The notes under the pieces: generated by a model | Databases searched by the model: none | Seen by the model: the letters and a program-made list of their open reading frames with translations, nothing else | Told to the model about the DNA's origin: nothing | Shown here: piece after piece, positions 47,399 through 58,324 of the stretch | Layout: each line of letters begins with the position of its first letter | Position numbering within the stretch: the stretch's first letter is position 1 | From: Saxidomus purpurata | Taxonomy: Eukaryota; Mollusca; Bivalvia; Venerida; Veneridae | Assembly (NCBI GenBank): GCA_022818135.1 | Contig: JAFMSR010000015.1 | Span: forward strand, 1-64,000 | Reading direction: 5' to 3' | Length of the DNA stretch: 64,000 bases | Program-made: the position numbers and the translations under genes

Positions 47399-49042
47399 CG
47401 ATATATACCAAAAATACATAAAAGTGGTGAAATTACTGAAAAATGTAGACACTCACATTCTGAATATGTTGAAATCTTAGATCCAAAAGATTTAAGTTTC
47501 AGACCTATAGTGGCAGGTCCTATTTGTGAAACGCACAGACTAAGTAACTTAATTGATATTCTTTTAAAACCATTTACAGCAAAAATAAAAAGTTATGTCA
47601 GAGATGACATAGATTTTCTCTCCCATTTACCAAAGTCTGTTAAAGAAAATACATATTTGGTTTCTTTTGATGTAAAAACACTATACACAAACATTTCTCA
47701 TCAGTTGGGTTTAGAAGCAATGCAATTTTGGTTAGACAAACACCCTGAGCTCATACATGAAAGGTTTTCACGTGACTTTATTATTAGTGGAATTAAGACC
47801 ATTTTGGAAAATAATACTTTTTCGTTTAATGATACATACTACAAGCAAATTAAAGGAACAGCAATGGGAACAAAATTTGCCCCAACATATGCTGCTTTGG
47901 TTTTAGCATATTTCGAAGAAAAATTATACACATTATTAGAAAACAGTCATGGTGCAGAGTTTTGTAATTATATCAAAGAATACTGGAAAAGATTTCTTGA
48001 CGACTGTTTTATTTTGTGACCACATTCATTTCATGATTTGCAACAATTCCACATAGTATTAAACCAATTACATCCTGACATTCAATTTACTATAGAATAC
48101 AGCAACACCAGTTTACCCTTCTTGGATATATTAATTACCAAACAAAACACTGTAATTGAAACAGATATATATTACAAACCAACAGATTCTAAGCAGTATC
48201 TCAGTTTCAATTCTTGTCATCCTAAACACACCAAAACAAATATACCTTATGCATTAGCTAGAAGAATTTACACTATAGTTCCAAACACTACACTCAAAGA
48301 CATTCGCTTACATGAATTAAATTTCTCACTTATAAATAGAGGCTACCCAAAAACATTAATACAAGACAGCATACAAAAAGCTTTAAAAACGCCAAGATCT
48401 GAATTTTTAAAAATTAAACCTAAACAGTTTAATGACAGTATTCCTTATGTCTCAACTTTCAATCCTCAAAATCAAGAACTTTTTCATAACATAAGAAATA
48501 CCTTGCCGCTTTTACAAAATGACGCTGATATGTCTATTATCTTAAATAACTGTAAAATTATTAACAGCTAAAGACAAGCACCAAATTTAAAAAAGTTACT
48601 AACAAAAGCAAAATTCACAGAAACTAAAACTAAATCATTTAAAGTAACAAAATGCCACAAACCCAACTGTTCGCTTTGCCAACATATCGTTGAAAATTCT
48701 TTTTACAGTTTCAAAGGAAAAAAATTCTACGTAAACCAGGATATGTCATGCGATGTACAAAATGTATTGTATGTTATAACGTGTACCGGGTGTAGGGAAT
48801 ACTATATTGGCCAAACTGGAGAAAAACTAAGAACACGTAGAATAATCCATTCACAACAAATAAAGGACCCTTCAACAAGACAAATTCCTTTAAGTGAACA
48901 TTTAGATAGATGTGGAAATAAAGAATTTGAAATGTTTCCTTTCTTTAAATTAAAAAATAAATGTGTTTCAGCTAGGTTAGCAAAAGAAAATTATTTTATT
49001 AACAAATTCAAACCAAGGCTTAACGCCATCAATTTACATTAA
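47399..49042 (+). pseudogene. Penelope-like element ORF: reverse transcriptase plus GIY-YIG endonuclease
   Basis: A single reading frame of about 548 codons interrupted by two stops: TGA at 48017-48019 and TAA at 48569-48571; no frameshift. The order is YIPKIHKSG (47402), LSFRPIVAGP (47492), RT motif A VSFDVKTLYTNI (D near 47669), motif B GTAMGTKFAPTYA, motif C RFLDDCF (DD at 47999-48004), SLPFLDI, a CX4CX2C cluster CHKPNCSLC (48653-48679), and GIY-YIG endonuclease LYVITC…YYIGQT…LRTRRIIH (48767-48850) ending ENYFINKFKPRLN. This is the Penelope order, RT first, endonuclease at the C-terminus. An in-frame TAG at 47396-47398 and lack of the N-terminal part show 5' truncation. Only two nonsense changes imply a fairly young copy. 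Confidence 0.96.
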
Positions 49043-49291
49043 TTATCTGCATTTTCACAACAGTAATCTCCCTTGCAGGAAGTTATGACGTCAACGTCAT
49101 GGAAACAACGTCATTCACTACAATTGTGCCTGATGAATTGTATGAAACGCGTAGCACAGTTAATTTAGTTAATTAAATCATTATTTTAAAGCCATATCAA
49201 GTCATTTTTATTTAATTACTTATATATATTGCCTTTTCCGGCATTTAAAGGGTTTTAAACCTTAGGACTATATATATATATATATATAATA
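49043..49291 (+). mobile_element. 3' region of the Penelope-like element
   Basis: Non-coding sequence after the terminal TAA, containing several ACGTCA/TGACGT motifs, the hammerhead motif annotated separately, and a (TA)n run at 49268-49288, probably near the insertion's 3' boundary. Confidence 0.6.
49122..49161 (+). ncRNA. Hammerhead ribozyme motif (type I, Penelope-associated)
   Basis: Stem I strand AATTGTGC (49122-49129), core CTGATGA (49130-49136), ATTGTAT (stem II, 49137-49143), core GAAA (49144-49147), stem III ACG/CGT (49147-49152) and cleavage triplet GTA (49151-49153), then stem I strand GCACAGTT (49154-49161). Stem I pairs over 8 bp with one G-U wobble. All invariant core bases (CUGANGA, GAAA, NUH) are present. 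Stem II is only two A-U pairs with a three-base loop, and stem III is the loopless palindrome ACGCGT, so a single copy may cleave poorly and a dimer could be needed. Hammerhead motifs with a short stem III are known in Penelope-like elements (established); activity here is inference. Confidence 0.78.
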
Positions 49292-50410
49292 TAACAGAAG
49301 CAGTTTCAGAGACATCATGGTTTTTTATATGCCCGATGTACAGATACGACAAATGGACAAATTGGTTCAAGGTTTTAACATAAACGACAGTTAGTTGTGT
49401 TCTTGAAGAAGCGGGAGATAGAACCTAGGCGTTTTGGATAACTTGTTCCATGCATTACAAGTAGACAGCGAATCCGCCCTTCATTCGATTTAGCGGGAAT
49501 CCCCGATTCATATTTAGCTTGTTTTAAAAATACCAGAGTTTTACTTATCCCTCGCATGCAAATTTCAATTTTCATCCCGTTTTTTAGGAAATGCCTGTTA
49601 AACTTCTAAAGTGTTACATACTTCAGTCTTCAAAAAGAAATCATATTCCTTGCAACCCGATTTTTTCTGTCATATGTCCACCCCGTTTATTTATTCTCCA
49701 TTTATACCTCAGCCGATAAGTGTACTAACACAGGCGTGTACTTGCATTAACACAGCCTTACGTATCTGACCGCACCTTTGTGTCCTCGTATTCACATGAA
49801 CTCAGTCCTCTAATATTAATGCAGCCTTGGTAACACCGTTTCTATAGGTATCATCACATCCCTGAGGACTCAGCCCGTGTCCTGCTCTTATAATTATACA
49901 CGTCTGTGGGTCACCCTGGCGGGCACTTTACTTTACCAGGGCTGCATTGATTGTAAACGGTACGGTGTTGAGGTCGTTTGGCTGCGGGGCCATACATGGA
50001 ATCTGTGGAAGGATTGTGTTTATACAAATGAAATTTATCAGACTTCGAAGATACGTAACAATGAGTAACCAGGGCCTTTGTTGATATGTGGAAACCTGGG
50101 GCTAAGTTCTTGGAGCTCTGAGGATACTTTGTTAAGCGGTGTAAACAGCCGATACACTTTAGGTCACATACCTATGAACTATGGCTTGTTGCTTTTCTAG
50201 GTAAGATAGGGATGTAACAAGGGGTCTGAAAGGCAGTTGAACGATTTCACGTGGTTTCAGGATTTCAGTGGCATAAGTACGTAGGCTCTAAATGTGCTTG
50301 CGTTGTGAAGGCGTATGTGCTTCAGGTGCTGCGTTGATACGTCAGTTTTACGTCAGTGGATGAGGGGATACTATTACCTATTACCTATGTGGTGCTACCA
50401 TGGTCCGCAT
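49292..50410. other. Sequence with no recognised feature
   Basis: Slightly more GC-rich than the surroundings toward the right. No gene or RNA recognised. Confidence 0.45.
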
Positions 50411-50730
50411 TGAACACAGGGCTTCGTTCGCGGGGCTGCGAGGAAACTAAGAAACACTATCGGATACGGGTCGAACTTCATGAGGCTGCAGGGAAACTAA
50501 GAGTGCAGGTCTTACTTTACGCGGCTGCGGGGAAACTAGGTATCGCACGGCTAACTTCACGGGGCTTCGCGGAATTTGATGCTACATGTACGGGGCAAAC
50601 TTCAAGGGACTGCGGGGGAACTAGGTGCTACAGGGCTAACTTCATGGGTCGTGCCATTAGGCTAACTTCACAGAGTTTCGGGGAAAATTAGGGGGTACGG
50701 GGCTAACTTCACAGGGCTGCGTGTCTAACT
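50411..50730 (+). repeat. Degenerate GC-rich minisatellite, about 7 units
   Basis: A module GGGCTAACTTCACGGGGCTG then CGGGGAAACTAGGTGCTAC, about 40-45 bp, recurs imperfectly with variable gaps. It is clearly richer in G than the flanks. The 111-codon frame at 50356-50691 lies over it and is not called as a gene. Confidence 0.75.
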
Positions 50731-50954
50731 ACCTACTCGTAACAAGGTGGGGTATTTTTCTTTCGAATTGGGCGAAAAATGATGCAATGCAGCTGTGTCT
50801 GAAATATATGTCAAATTTACAAACACCAAGGCCTTAAAAGACTTCTTATTGTAGATTAATGTATATTATCATGAATGAACAGTATTGCCCAATCTATTTT
50901 ATTATACATTGGAGCGAATGATAAAATAAAATTTTATAACATATCTTAATTTAA

Positions 50955-51110
50955 AGATTGAGGGTATTGGGTTCGAGCCCTGCTACCGACCATGTCTCTT
51001 TATGTGAGAAGGTTGAAAGTTTCTTACGGATAACAGATGGTTGTGTAAACTGCCCGCTTGTCAAAATACGGTTGGGACGGGCGAAAACTCCTACAACAAC
51101 AGCAATATCT
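50955..51110 (+). mobile_element. 5'-truncated SINE-like fragment
   Basis: GGGTTCGAGCCC (50970-50981) is a B box without an upstream A box, followed by a body with ACCATGTCTCTTTATGTGAG and AAGGTTGAAAGTTTCTTACG, the kind of layout seen in tRNA-derived SINEs. Confidence 0.45.
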
Positions 51111-51530
51111 TAGTAACTTAGTTCACAGTAAGAAGTTAACTTTAAGGAAAATACAGAAAATTGCTCATATATTTTAAAAAAGGTCTAACGTCCATCGTGA
51201 CCTCATTCCCTTGTCCTAATATTCAGACAGTGGTCTAAAAATGTAGCTATGAGACAGACATTCACAAACATGTATCATAAAGAAATATAGCAAAAAATGG
51301 GGGCAAATACAAAATGAAAACACTCGATATGCCGTCATAAAATACATTTTCTAAAAAAATGTCATATGCTTAAAGGTCTTACCCCTGCATTCTTGTACAT
51401 GTAGTACAATGTACAATTATCTACAGGTACATATGTATCAAATAATGTTCATATCTTATTCCAAATACTGAATTATGAACGGAAACCGTGTATCATTAGT
51501 TTTCTAAGGTGAATAAGAGCGTCGCGATAC
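51111..51530. other. AT-rich sequence, nothing recognised
   Basis: No gene, RNA or repeat recognised. Confidence 0.5.
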
Positions 51531-51578
51531 GTGACAAGCATGTCAGACATAAAGGCGGAAATATGATAAGGTGATACG

Positions 51579-52499
51579 AAGGGACTAACACCGGATACAG
51601 CTCCTTTCGAATACAGCTCCCCAGTTAGCTGTATTCGATGGGCATTAACGTATACAGCTCCCCGGAGAGCTGTATTCCGTGCGCATTAACGAATACAGCT
51701 TCCCTTACGAAATGGGAGCTGTATTCAGGGTATTTGTACCTTTTTTCGAATAGAGCTCCCCATTGACCCGATGCAACATAGACGTGTATTTAAGTCGTAT
51801 CATTCGTTTATAAATACCCGGCACGGAATTTATTATAGAAAAATAAGGATCCATCCCGCTATTTAGGATGCAGTACTTTAGCCCTGGGATATCTGTCTTT
51901 TTGTCCGTCCGTGTTGGACAGTCGGACGAACGAAAGTTTGAGGTTTAATGACTTTTTGTGTTGGTATTAAAGAATTATTTTCTTTCTTGGTATTGAAGAA
52001 TTATTTTCTTTCAATAAACCTACATTTTTTTCATATGACTGTCGCACATAAGGCGGCAGTTTAAGTGGTTTTATACTTCATCTCATAAATAAATTGTTGA
52101 CGGAAAGAAGCACATTTACACCAGGGTACAAGGCCCGACAGACGGACTGATAAGACAACATACAGGGTAGGACAACATACAGATGGTCGGACAGATGGAC
52201 CCAAGCTTTCGAACTCAGCTTGACTTAAAAGTTTTCGGGACGGCCAAGCTTCGTCCTAAATCGGAGGCATACATTCATTTTGGCCAAAAGACACATCACC
52301 AAGTACCCAGACTTCTGTCATTTAATCCGTTTTATCATGTCCGTTTGATCAAACATAGGGAGCTTTATTCGAATGTGCATATACTTTGGTTCGAATATAG
52401 CTCCGCTATTCCAAAGGAGCTGCATTCGTTAATGTGCATCGAATACAGCTCCCCGGGGAGCTGTATCCGAAAGGAGCTGTATCCGGTGTTACAAGGGAC
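51579..52499. mobile_element. GAATACAGCTCC palindrome-cluster element, copy 2 (inverted)
   Basis: The element (51586-52492, about 907 bp) starts TAACACCGGATACAGCTCC and ends with the inverse GGAGCTGTATCCGGTGTTA. AAGGGAC flanks it at 51579-51585 and 52493-52499, a 7-bp target duplication. Subterminal palindrome clusters (51600-51760 and 52365-52475) carry GAATACAGCTCCCC and inverses. Its left part is the inverse of the right part of copy 1 (for example CATTGACCCGATGCAACATA), so the two copies lie in opposite orientation. No transposase is visible; the 109-codon frame at 52183 is unsupported. Confidence 0.9.
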
Positions 52500-52605
52500 A
52501 ATAACACGGTAGGACGATGCGAATTGACGATAACACGATGCGAAGACGCGATATCATATCGTGTTTTCGCATCGTCCCATCATGTTTTCGCATCGTGTGG
52601 CACTA
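52500..52605. repeat. CGATGCGAAAACACGAT foldback repeat
   Basis: AACACGATGCGAAGACGCGA pairs with TCGTGTTTTCGCATCGT around TATCATA (about 52530-52580); further copies of CGATGCGAA and TTTTCGCATCGTG lie on either side. The palindrome-cluster element appears to be inserted into the left part of this repeat (GATACGAAGGGAC at 51573-51585 joined to AATAACACGG). Confidence 0.75.
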
Positions 52606-52885
52606 ATATAACGGAACACCGTGTTTTGGGACAATCGCATAAAATGCCCTATCAGTCAAATTATGAAATGTTCATTAAAACAAATAATTGTATTTTTTTA
52701 TTTTTAGCGACAAGTGGTGATACATGTAGCGGGGCTGCACCCAGGTCTTAGCTTTTGATTAGTCTTTGTTTAAACCCATTTAAGATCGTCTAGATCTTTT
52801 TTGTATTGATAGTAGTATAAATATTTCTTATATTGGGAAGTCATTTATTGATACAAGTGATATACAAGGGCATTTGAATTAAACA
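52606..52885. other. AT-rich sequence, nothing recognised
   Basis: No gene, RNA or repeat recognised. Confidence 0.45.
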
Positions 52886-53475
52886 TGCACAATAGATAGC
52901 TAGTTTTGTGTCACACCGTGAAAGGAATGACAGGGACTCAAACCCGGGACCCTTCGCTTATAGGACGAATGCTGTACTGATTGAGCTATCCGACCGCCAA
53001 CACAACTCTCCTATTTAATCAAATCCGTAACCTTGACATTCTCCCCCACCATGTTCAAATACCTCATTGAATTGCAATGTGTATCTTCAAATAAAGCAAT
53101 TGCAGGTGTCGGAGACTAACCTTACAATATCGTCACGGTCCAATGTTTGACACCAAATATGTCAAAGGGTGAAAAAGGATGTGCAGCATGACAGAGATTC
53201 GAACTCGGGACTAGCTTACATTGCACATGCTTTACCGACTGAGCACTCCGGTCGCTTACGCATCGTCTTCCCTGTTCATTCTTCCCGACCACGTTGAAAT
53301 ACAGTGAGTATCACCAAGTCGTCGGATCCTGACTAACATGATAAAAATGTTACAGGGCGTGAAAAATGTACAACATGACCGGGACATGAACTCGGGCAAA
53401 CGCTCAACCGACTGAGCTTTCCGGCCTTCTACACATCTTCTCCCATATTTATAATCAAGATCAAGTCCGTAACCG
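52886..53475 (-). repeat. Three tandem tRNA-derived SINE units
   Basis: On the minus strand three diverged heads appear: GGTCGGATAGCTCAATCAG with CCCGGGTTTGAGTCCC (52925-52998), GCGACCGGAGTGCTCAGTCG with GAGTTCGAATC (53200-53260), and GGCCGGAAAGCTCAGTCGG with GAGTTCATGTCCC (53378-53425). The first has a 5-bp anticodon-type stem (TTCGT/GCGAA). Shared 3' parts include CTCCCCCACCATGTTCAAAT/TTCCCGACCACGTTGAAAT on the plus strand and CAAATCCGTAACC/CAAGTCCGTAACC. Spacing falls from about 260 to 170 bp. They are not functional tRNA genes because the acceptor arms do not pair. Confidence 0.75.
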
Positions 53476-53929
53476 TAGCAAGCACGAAATTTACAAAGGC
53501 ATAAAGTTACGAATTCAAATGAAACGAACTAATTGAGCATGCGGAACAACACGACGTCAAGTAGACTATTTTGCGCTTTGAATTTAGGCTAGGTGTATTC
53601 CAGTTATTTGTTTTATAGTGTGCAAGCACAACAAGTTTGATCTCATAGCAACAAAACCATTATAAGTAAGATGTTCAGTCACTGTAGGCAACCCCGTATC
53701 ACTATCTCCCTGGACTCATTTACAGTACATGTCTATGTCTATGTTTAACTGCTTACAGTCGTTAACGACGCGTTGTTTGTGACATTTGTTAAAATATTAT
53801 TATATGCATGATTATTATAGATAAAAGTTAAAAAGATCGATAAAGACTATGTTAAAAAACATATTAAAACTCAAAAGAAATATTGAAAAAAATCTATTTT
53901 TAGTAACAGTGACCTTGACCTTGACCTAA
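53476..53929. other. AT-rich sequence, nothing recognised
   Basis: No gene or RNA. AAAAATCTATTTTTAGTAACA and GTGACCTTGACC near 53890-53930 partly duplicate the flank that follows. Confidence 0.5.
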
Positions 53930-54078
53930 AAAAATTAATTTTTTTTTTTGCTTGAAACAATTTAATGATCAAAAAATAAAATTCGAAAAAATATATTTTT
54001 AGTAACAGTGACCCTGACCCTCCCTCCCCTCTCTCCCAATCGAAAAAAATGCCCTAGGCCCAAGCATTATTGAGTTAT
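53930..54078 (-). repeat. Flank shared with the first 45-bp array (inverted)
   Basis: Inverse of 45588-45735: TGATCAAAAAATAAAATTCGA, AGTAACAGTGACC, a C-rich stretch and CCTAGGCCCAAGC. It defines the common unit 'flank plus array'. Confidence 0.88.
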
Positions 54079-55476
54079 CGTTTGCTACTGCTACTGCCAA
54101 CTACTGCTACTGCCAACTTCACGTTTTTGCTACTGCTACTGCCAGCTACTGCTACTGCCAACTTCACGATTTTGCTACTGCTACTGCTAGCTACTGCTAC
54201 TGCCAACTTCACGATTTTGTTACTGCTACTGCTAACTACTGCTACTGCCAACTTCACGATTTTGCTACTGCTACTGCTTACTACTGCTACTGCCAACTTC
54301 ACGTTTTTGCTACTGCTACTGCCAGCTACTGCTACTGCCAACTTCACGATTTTGCTACTGCTACTGCCAGCTACTGCTACTGCCGACTTCACGTTTTTGC
54401 TACTGCTACTGCTACTGCTAACTACTGCTACTGCCAACTTCACGATTTTGCTACTGCTACTGCTAACTACTGCTACTGCCAACTTCACGATTTTGCTACT
54501 GCTACTGCCAGCTACTGCTACTGCCAACTTCACGTTTTTGCTACTGCTACTGCTACTGCTAACTACTGCTACTGCCAACTTCAAGATTTTGCTACTGCTA
54601 CTGCCAGCTACTGCTACTGCCAACTTCACGATTTTGCTACTGCTACTGCCAGCTACTGCTACTGCCAACTTCACGTTTTTGCTACATCTACTGCCAGCTA
54701 CTGCTACTGCCAACTTCACGATTTTGCTGCTGCTACTGCCAACTACTGCTACTGCCAACTTCACGAATTTGCTACTGCTACTGCCAGCTACTGCTACTGC
54801 CAACTTCACGTTTTTGCTACTGCTACTGCTACTGCTGACTACTGCTACTGCCAACTTCAAGATTTTGCTACTGCTACTGCCAGCTACTGCTACTGCCAAC
54901 TTCACGATTTTGCTACTGCTACTGCCAGCTACTGCTACTGCCAACTTCACGTTTTTGCTACTGCTACTGCCAGCTACTGCTACTGCCAACTTCACGTTTT
55001 TGCTACATCTACTGCCAGCTACTGCTACTGCCAACTTCACGATTTTGCTACTGCTACTGCCAACTACTGCTACTGCCAAATTCACGATTTTGCTACTGCT
55101 ACTGCCAACTACTGCTACTGCCAACTTCACGATTTTGCTACTGCTACTGCCAGCTACTGCTACTGCCAACTTCACGTTTTTGCTACTGCTACTGCTACTG
55201 CTAACTACTGCTACTGCCAACTTCAAGATTTTGCTACTGCTACTGCCAGCTACTGCTACTGCCAACTTCACGATTTTGCTACTGCTACTGCAAGCTACTG
55301 CTACTGCCAACTTCACGTTTTTGCTACTGCTACTGCCAGCTACTGCTACTGCCAACTTCACGTTTTTGCTACTGCTACTGCTAACTACTGCTACTGCCAA
55401 CTTCACGATTTTGCTACTGCTACTGCCAACTACTGCTACTGCCAACTTAACGTTTTTGCTACTGCTACTGCCAGCA
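54079..55476 (-). repeat. 45-bp minisatellite array, second locus, inverted
   Basis: About 30 units of the same 45-bp repeat as 44060-45587, here on the minus strand. Some units have extra GCTACT hexamers (for example near 54405, 54550, 54825 and 55190), giving 51-bp units. Both strands are open for about 1.4 kb (plus LLLLLPATATANFTI, minus KLAVAVAGSSSSKIV) for the same arithmetic reason. No separate coding evidence. Confidence 0.95.
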
Positions 55477-56160
55477 AAAATGTGAAGTTGGCAGTAGCAG
55501 TAGCTGGCAGTAGAAGTAGCAGCAAAAAATCAAAAACATGAAGCTGGCAGTAGCAGTAGTTGGAAGTAGCAGTAGCAAGAAATCAGAAACGTGAAGTTAG
55601 CAGTAGTTGTAGCTGGCAGTAACAGTAACAGAAAATCAAAAACGTGAAGCTGGCAGTAGCAGTAGCTGGTAGTAGCAGTAGCAAAAAATCCAAAACGTGA
55701 AGCTGGCAGTAGCAGTAGCTGACAGTAGCAGTAGCTGGCAGTAGCAAAAAATCAAAAACATGAAGCTGGCAGTAGCAGTAGCTGGAAGTAGCAGAAGCAA
55801 AGAATCAGAAACGTGAAGTTAGCAGTAGTAGAAGCTGGCAGTAACAGTAACAGAAAATCAAAAACGTGAAGCTGGCAGTATCAGTAGTTGGCAATAGCAG
55901 TAGCAAAAAATCCAAAACGTGATGTTGGCAGTAGCAGTAGTTGGCAATATCAGTAGCAAAAAATAAAAAAACGTGATGTTGGCAGTAGCAGTAGTTGGCA
56001 ATATCAGTATCAAAAAATAAAAAAACGTGATGTTGGCAGTAGCAGTAGTTGGCAATATCAGTAGCAAAAAGTAAAAAAAACGTGATGTTGGCAGTAGCAG
56101 TAGTTGGCATTATCAGTAGCAAAAATGAAAAAAACGTGATGTTGGCAATAGCAGTAGCAT
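55477..56160 (+). repeat. Diverged 45-60-bp minisatellite, head-to-head with the previous array
   Basis: At about 55476 the array flips: CTACTGCCAGC is followed directly by AAAAATGTGAAGTTGGCAGT. Units here are longer and less regular, adding AAAAATCAAAAACGTGAAG; the part from 55917 uses GTGATGTTGGCAGTAGCAGT. Minus frames at 55805-56122 follow the repeat. Confidence 0.9.
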
Positions 56161-56590
56161 AAACGAAAAGGATAATGACCTTTTAGGAATAACTAAGGTA
56201 GGTCAAACTCGTTTGGCACCGCCTCCTGAAAGTCTTCCTGATGTGTCAAAGACTGGTGCAAATGACCTAGGATAAAACCGAGATGTTATGGACGACTGTA
56301 TTTCCATTGGCACCGCCTTTTGAAAGTGTCACAGACCGGTGGTAATGACCTAGGATGGAACCGACGTATTATTAACGACTTTATTTCCATTGGCAGCGCT
56401 TCCTGAAAGTCTGAGTCTTCCTGAAAGTGTCGGAGACCGGTTGAAACACTTGCTAGGAATATCTAAGGGAAGTAAAACTCGTTTGGCACCGCCTCCTAAA
56501 AGTATGAGAGTCTTTCTGAAAGTGTCGCAGACCAATGAAAACGGATTATAACTCGCTTGGCATCGCATCCTGAAAGTCTGCGAATGTTTT
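56161..56590. repeat. Diverged tandem repeat with TTTGGCACCGCC core
   Basis: CTCGTTTGGCACCGCCTCCT recurs near 56209 and 56479, with relatives CATTGGCACCGCCTTTTGAA (56307), CCATTGGCAGCGCTTCCTGA (56387) and CTTGGCATCGCATCCTGAAA (56547). GAAAGTGTCGCAGACC-like text lies between. Irregular units of about 80-110 bp. Confidence 0.75.
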
Positions 56591-56850
56591 TGAACGTGAA
56601 GTTGGCAGTAGCAGTAGTTGGCAGTAGCAGTAGTAAAAACATGAAGTTGCCAGTAGCAGAAGTTGACAGTGGCAGTAGATAAAACGTGAGGTTTGCCGTA
56701 GCAGTAGCTGGCAGTAGCAGTAGCAAAAAGGTGAAGTTGACAATAGCAAAAAGGTGAAGTTGGCAGTAGCAGCTGCTGGCAGTAGCAGTAGCAAAACGTG
56801 AAGTTCGCAGTAGCAGTAGCTGGCAGTAGCAGTAGCAAAAACTTACTGGT
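56591..56850 (+). repeat. Outlying 45-bp-type minisatellite units
   Basis: Further GTGAAGTTGGCAGTAGCAG units with many changes (AAGTTGCCAGTAGCAGAAG, GAGGTTTGCCGTAGCAG), separated from the main array by the TTTGGCACCGCC repeat. Confidence 0.88.
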
Positions 56851-57202
56851 AGAATAGGCCCTTTTGCTTGAACATTATATGCAGTAATCTCTGTTAATAG
56901 CGAAAACGATCGACTTGCAGTATTCTTTCGGTTTTGTATATTGGTGTAGAAGTTATTGGTATCTGCAGAGCGGACTACAAGTGTTATGTTGTCTCGTAAT
57001 TTATAATTAATATGTGTTCCAGTTTGACGAGTATTTCGCATAGTAGGCCCGACCCATCATACTCTATTGTGCAATAACACAGCCAAAAAACATTATTCGA
57101 TATATGTTCATTATTTAGTGTCTAATAAATTGAAATCAAATGTGTTAAACAACTTGTTAGTACAAAGGTTGCTTTTTGTCATAGTTATATTCATAATTCT
57201 TA
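56851..57202. other. AT-rich sequence, nothing recognised
   Basis: No gene, RNA or repeat recognised. Confidence 0.5.
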
Positions 57203-58324
57203 CATTAAGGATGTACTGAACTGAAAAGTGAAATTTTTATAATATTTAACTTTTTTTGTAACATTGTTATTTTGAGAGTTGGATGTATGGGCAATACAAA
57301 AAACACAAAAAAATGATATGTTGCTGCGCTTTATTTTTTGCTAGATTCATTTATGAAAGCCTTGTGATATGCAAACAGTTTTCTTATTTAAGCACATGGG
57401 AAAAGTAAGTTTTCATGCAAATTACCAATATTTGAAAGATGATATGCTAATTCTTTTTTCTTTGTGGTTAAAATCACATTCTGAGTTTATTTTATCCAGA
57501 TATTTAGAAGTTCATATTATATTTTGTAATTAAACCCCAAAAAGAGACCTTATTTTGCCCGGATGAGAACCCGTATTTGTCAGGTCTAAGAACAGACAGT
57601 TTCAAAACATTAAAATAAAAAAAACACATATTTATAATATTTAACTTTTCTTTAAACTTCTTCAGATGATGGAGTTCACTATCAGCTATCAATATTTGAG
57701 AAGAAAAGTATAGGTCGCTGATCAAAATTTTGAGTTTTTCTTGTTTGAATTACCTCCCTTGTCTAAAAAAGTGTTAAAAAATGAATATGTATTTATTTAA
57801 TTTTCAAACATATCTTCAAATGCAATAAAAGTATTCCAAATTGTTCTACATATTTTCAAAAGAAAATGATACTATTAAGTTTCAAAATTAAAATGTATAA
57901 ACGGTTGCCATGGCAACAAAAAAAAGAAAAAAACATGAGAAGATTGCTTGTCTTCCACAGAGACAGCTTCTAAATTCATTTTAAATTGCAGTAATTGAGC
58001 ACAAAATTTAGCAAAATCCTTGATAAACAATTATTCATGTGCTAATAATGATTATCTATTATTTTGGACCAATAACTTAGCAAAAGGATTAACATCAAGT
58101 AATACTGCTCTATTTTAGTTCCATGACATCAGTTGAAAAGATTGAAGCTGAAAATGAATGCAAATTTCAATGTCTATTATGTTATGTTTACACCTGACTT
58201 TTAAAAAAATGATTTGTTTCATCTTTAAGCAACAATAAAGTATACACAAGTTTTAACACGTTAAAGTGAAAACAATATGTAATATATGTGGCCATGAAAA
58301 CTCTGAATAGTTTTATCACAATAG

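Noticed and set aside
54070..55485. A 471-codon Leu/Ala/Thr-rich gene
   Set aside because: It is the other strand of the same minisatellite.
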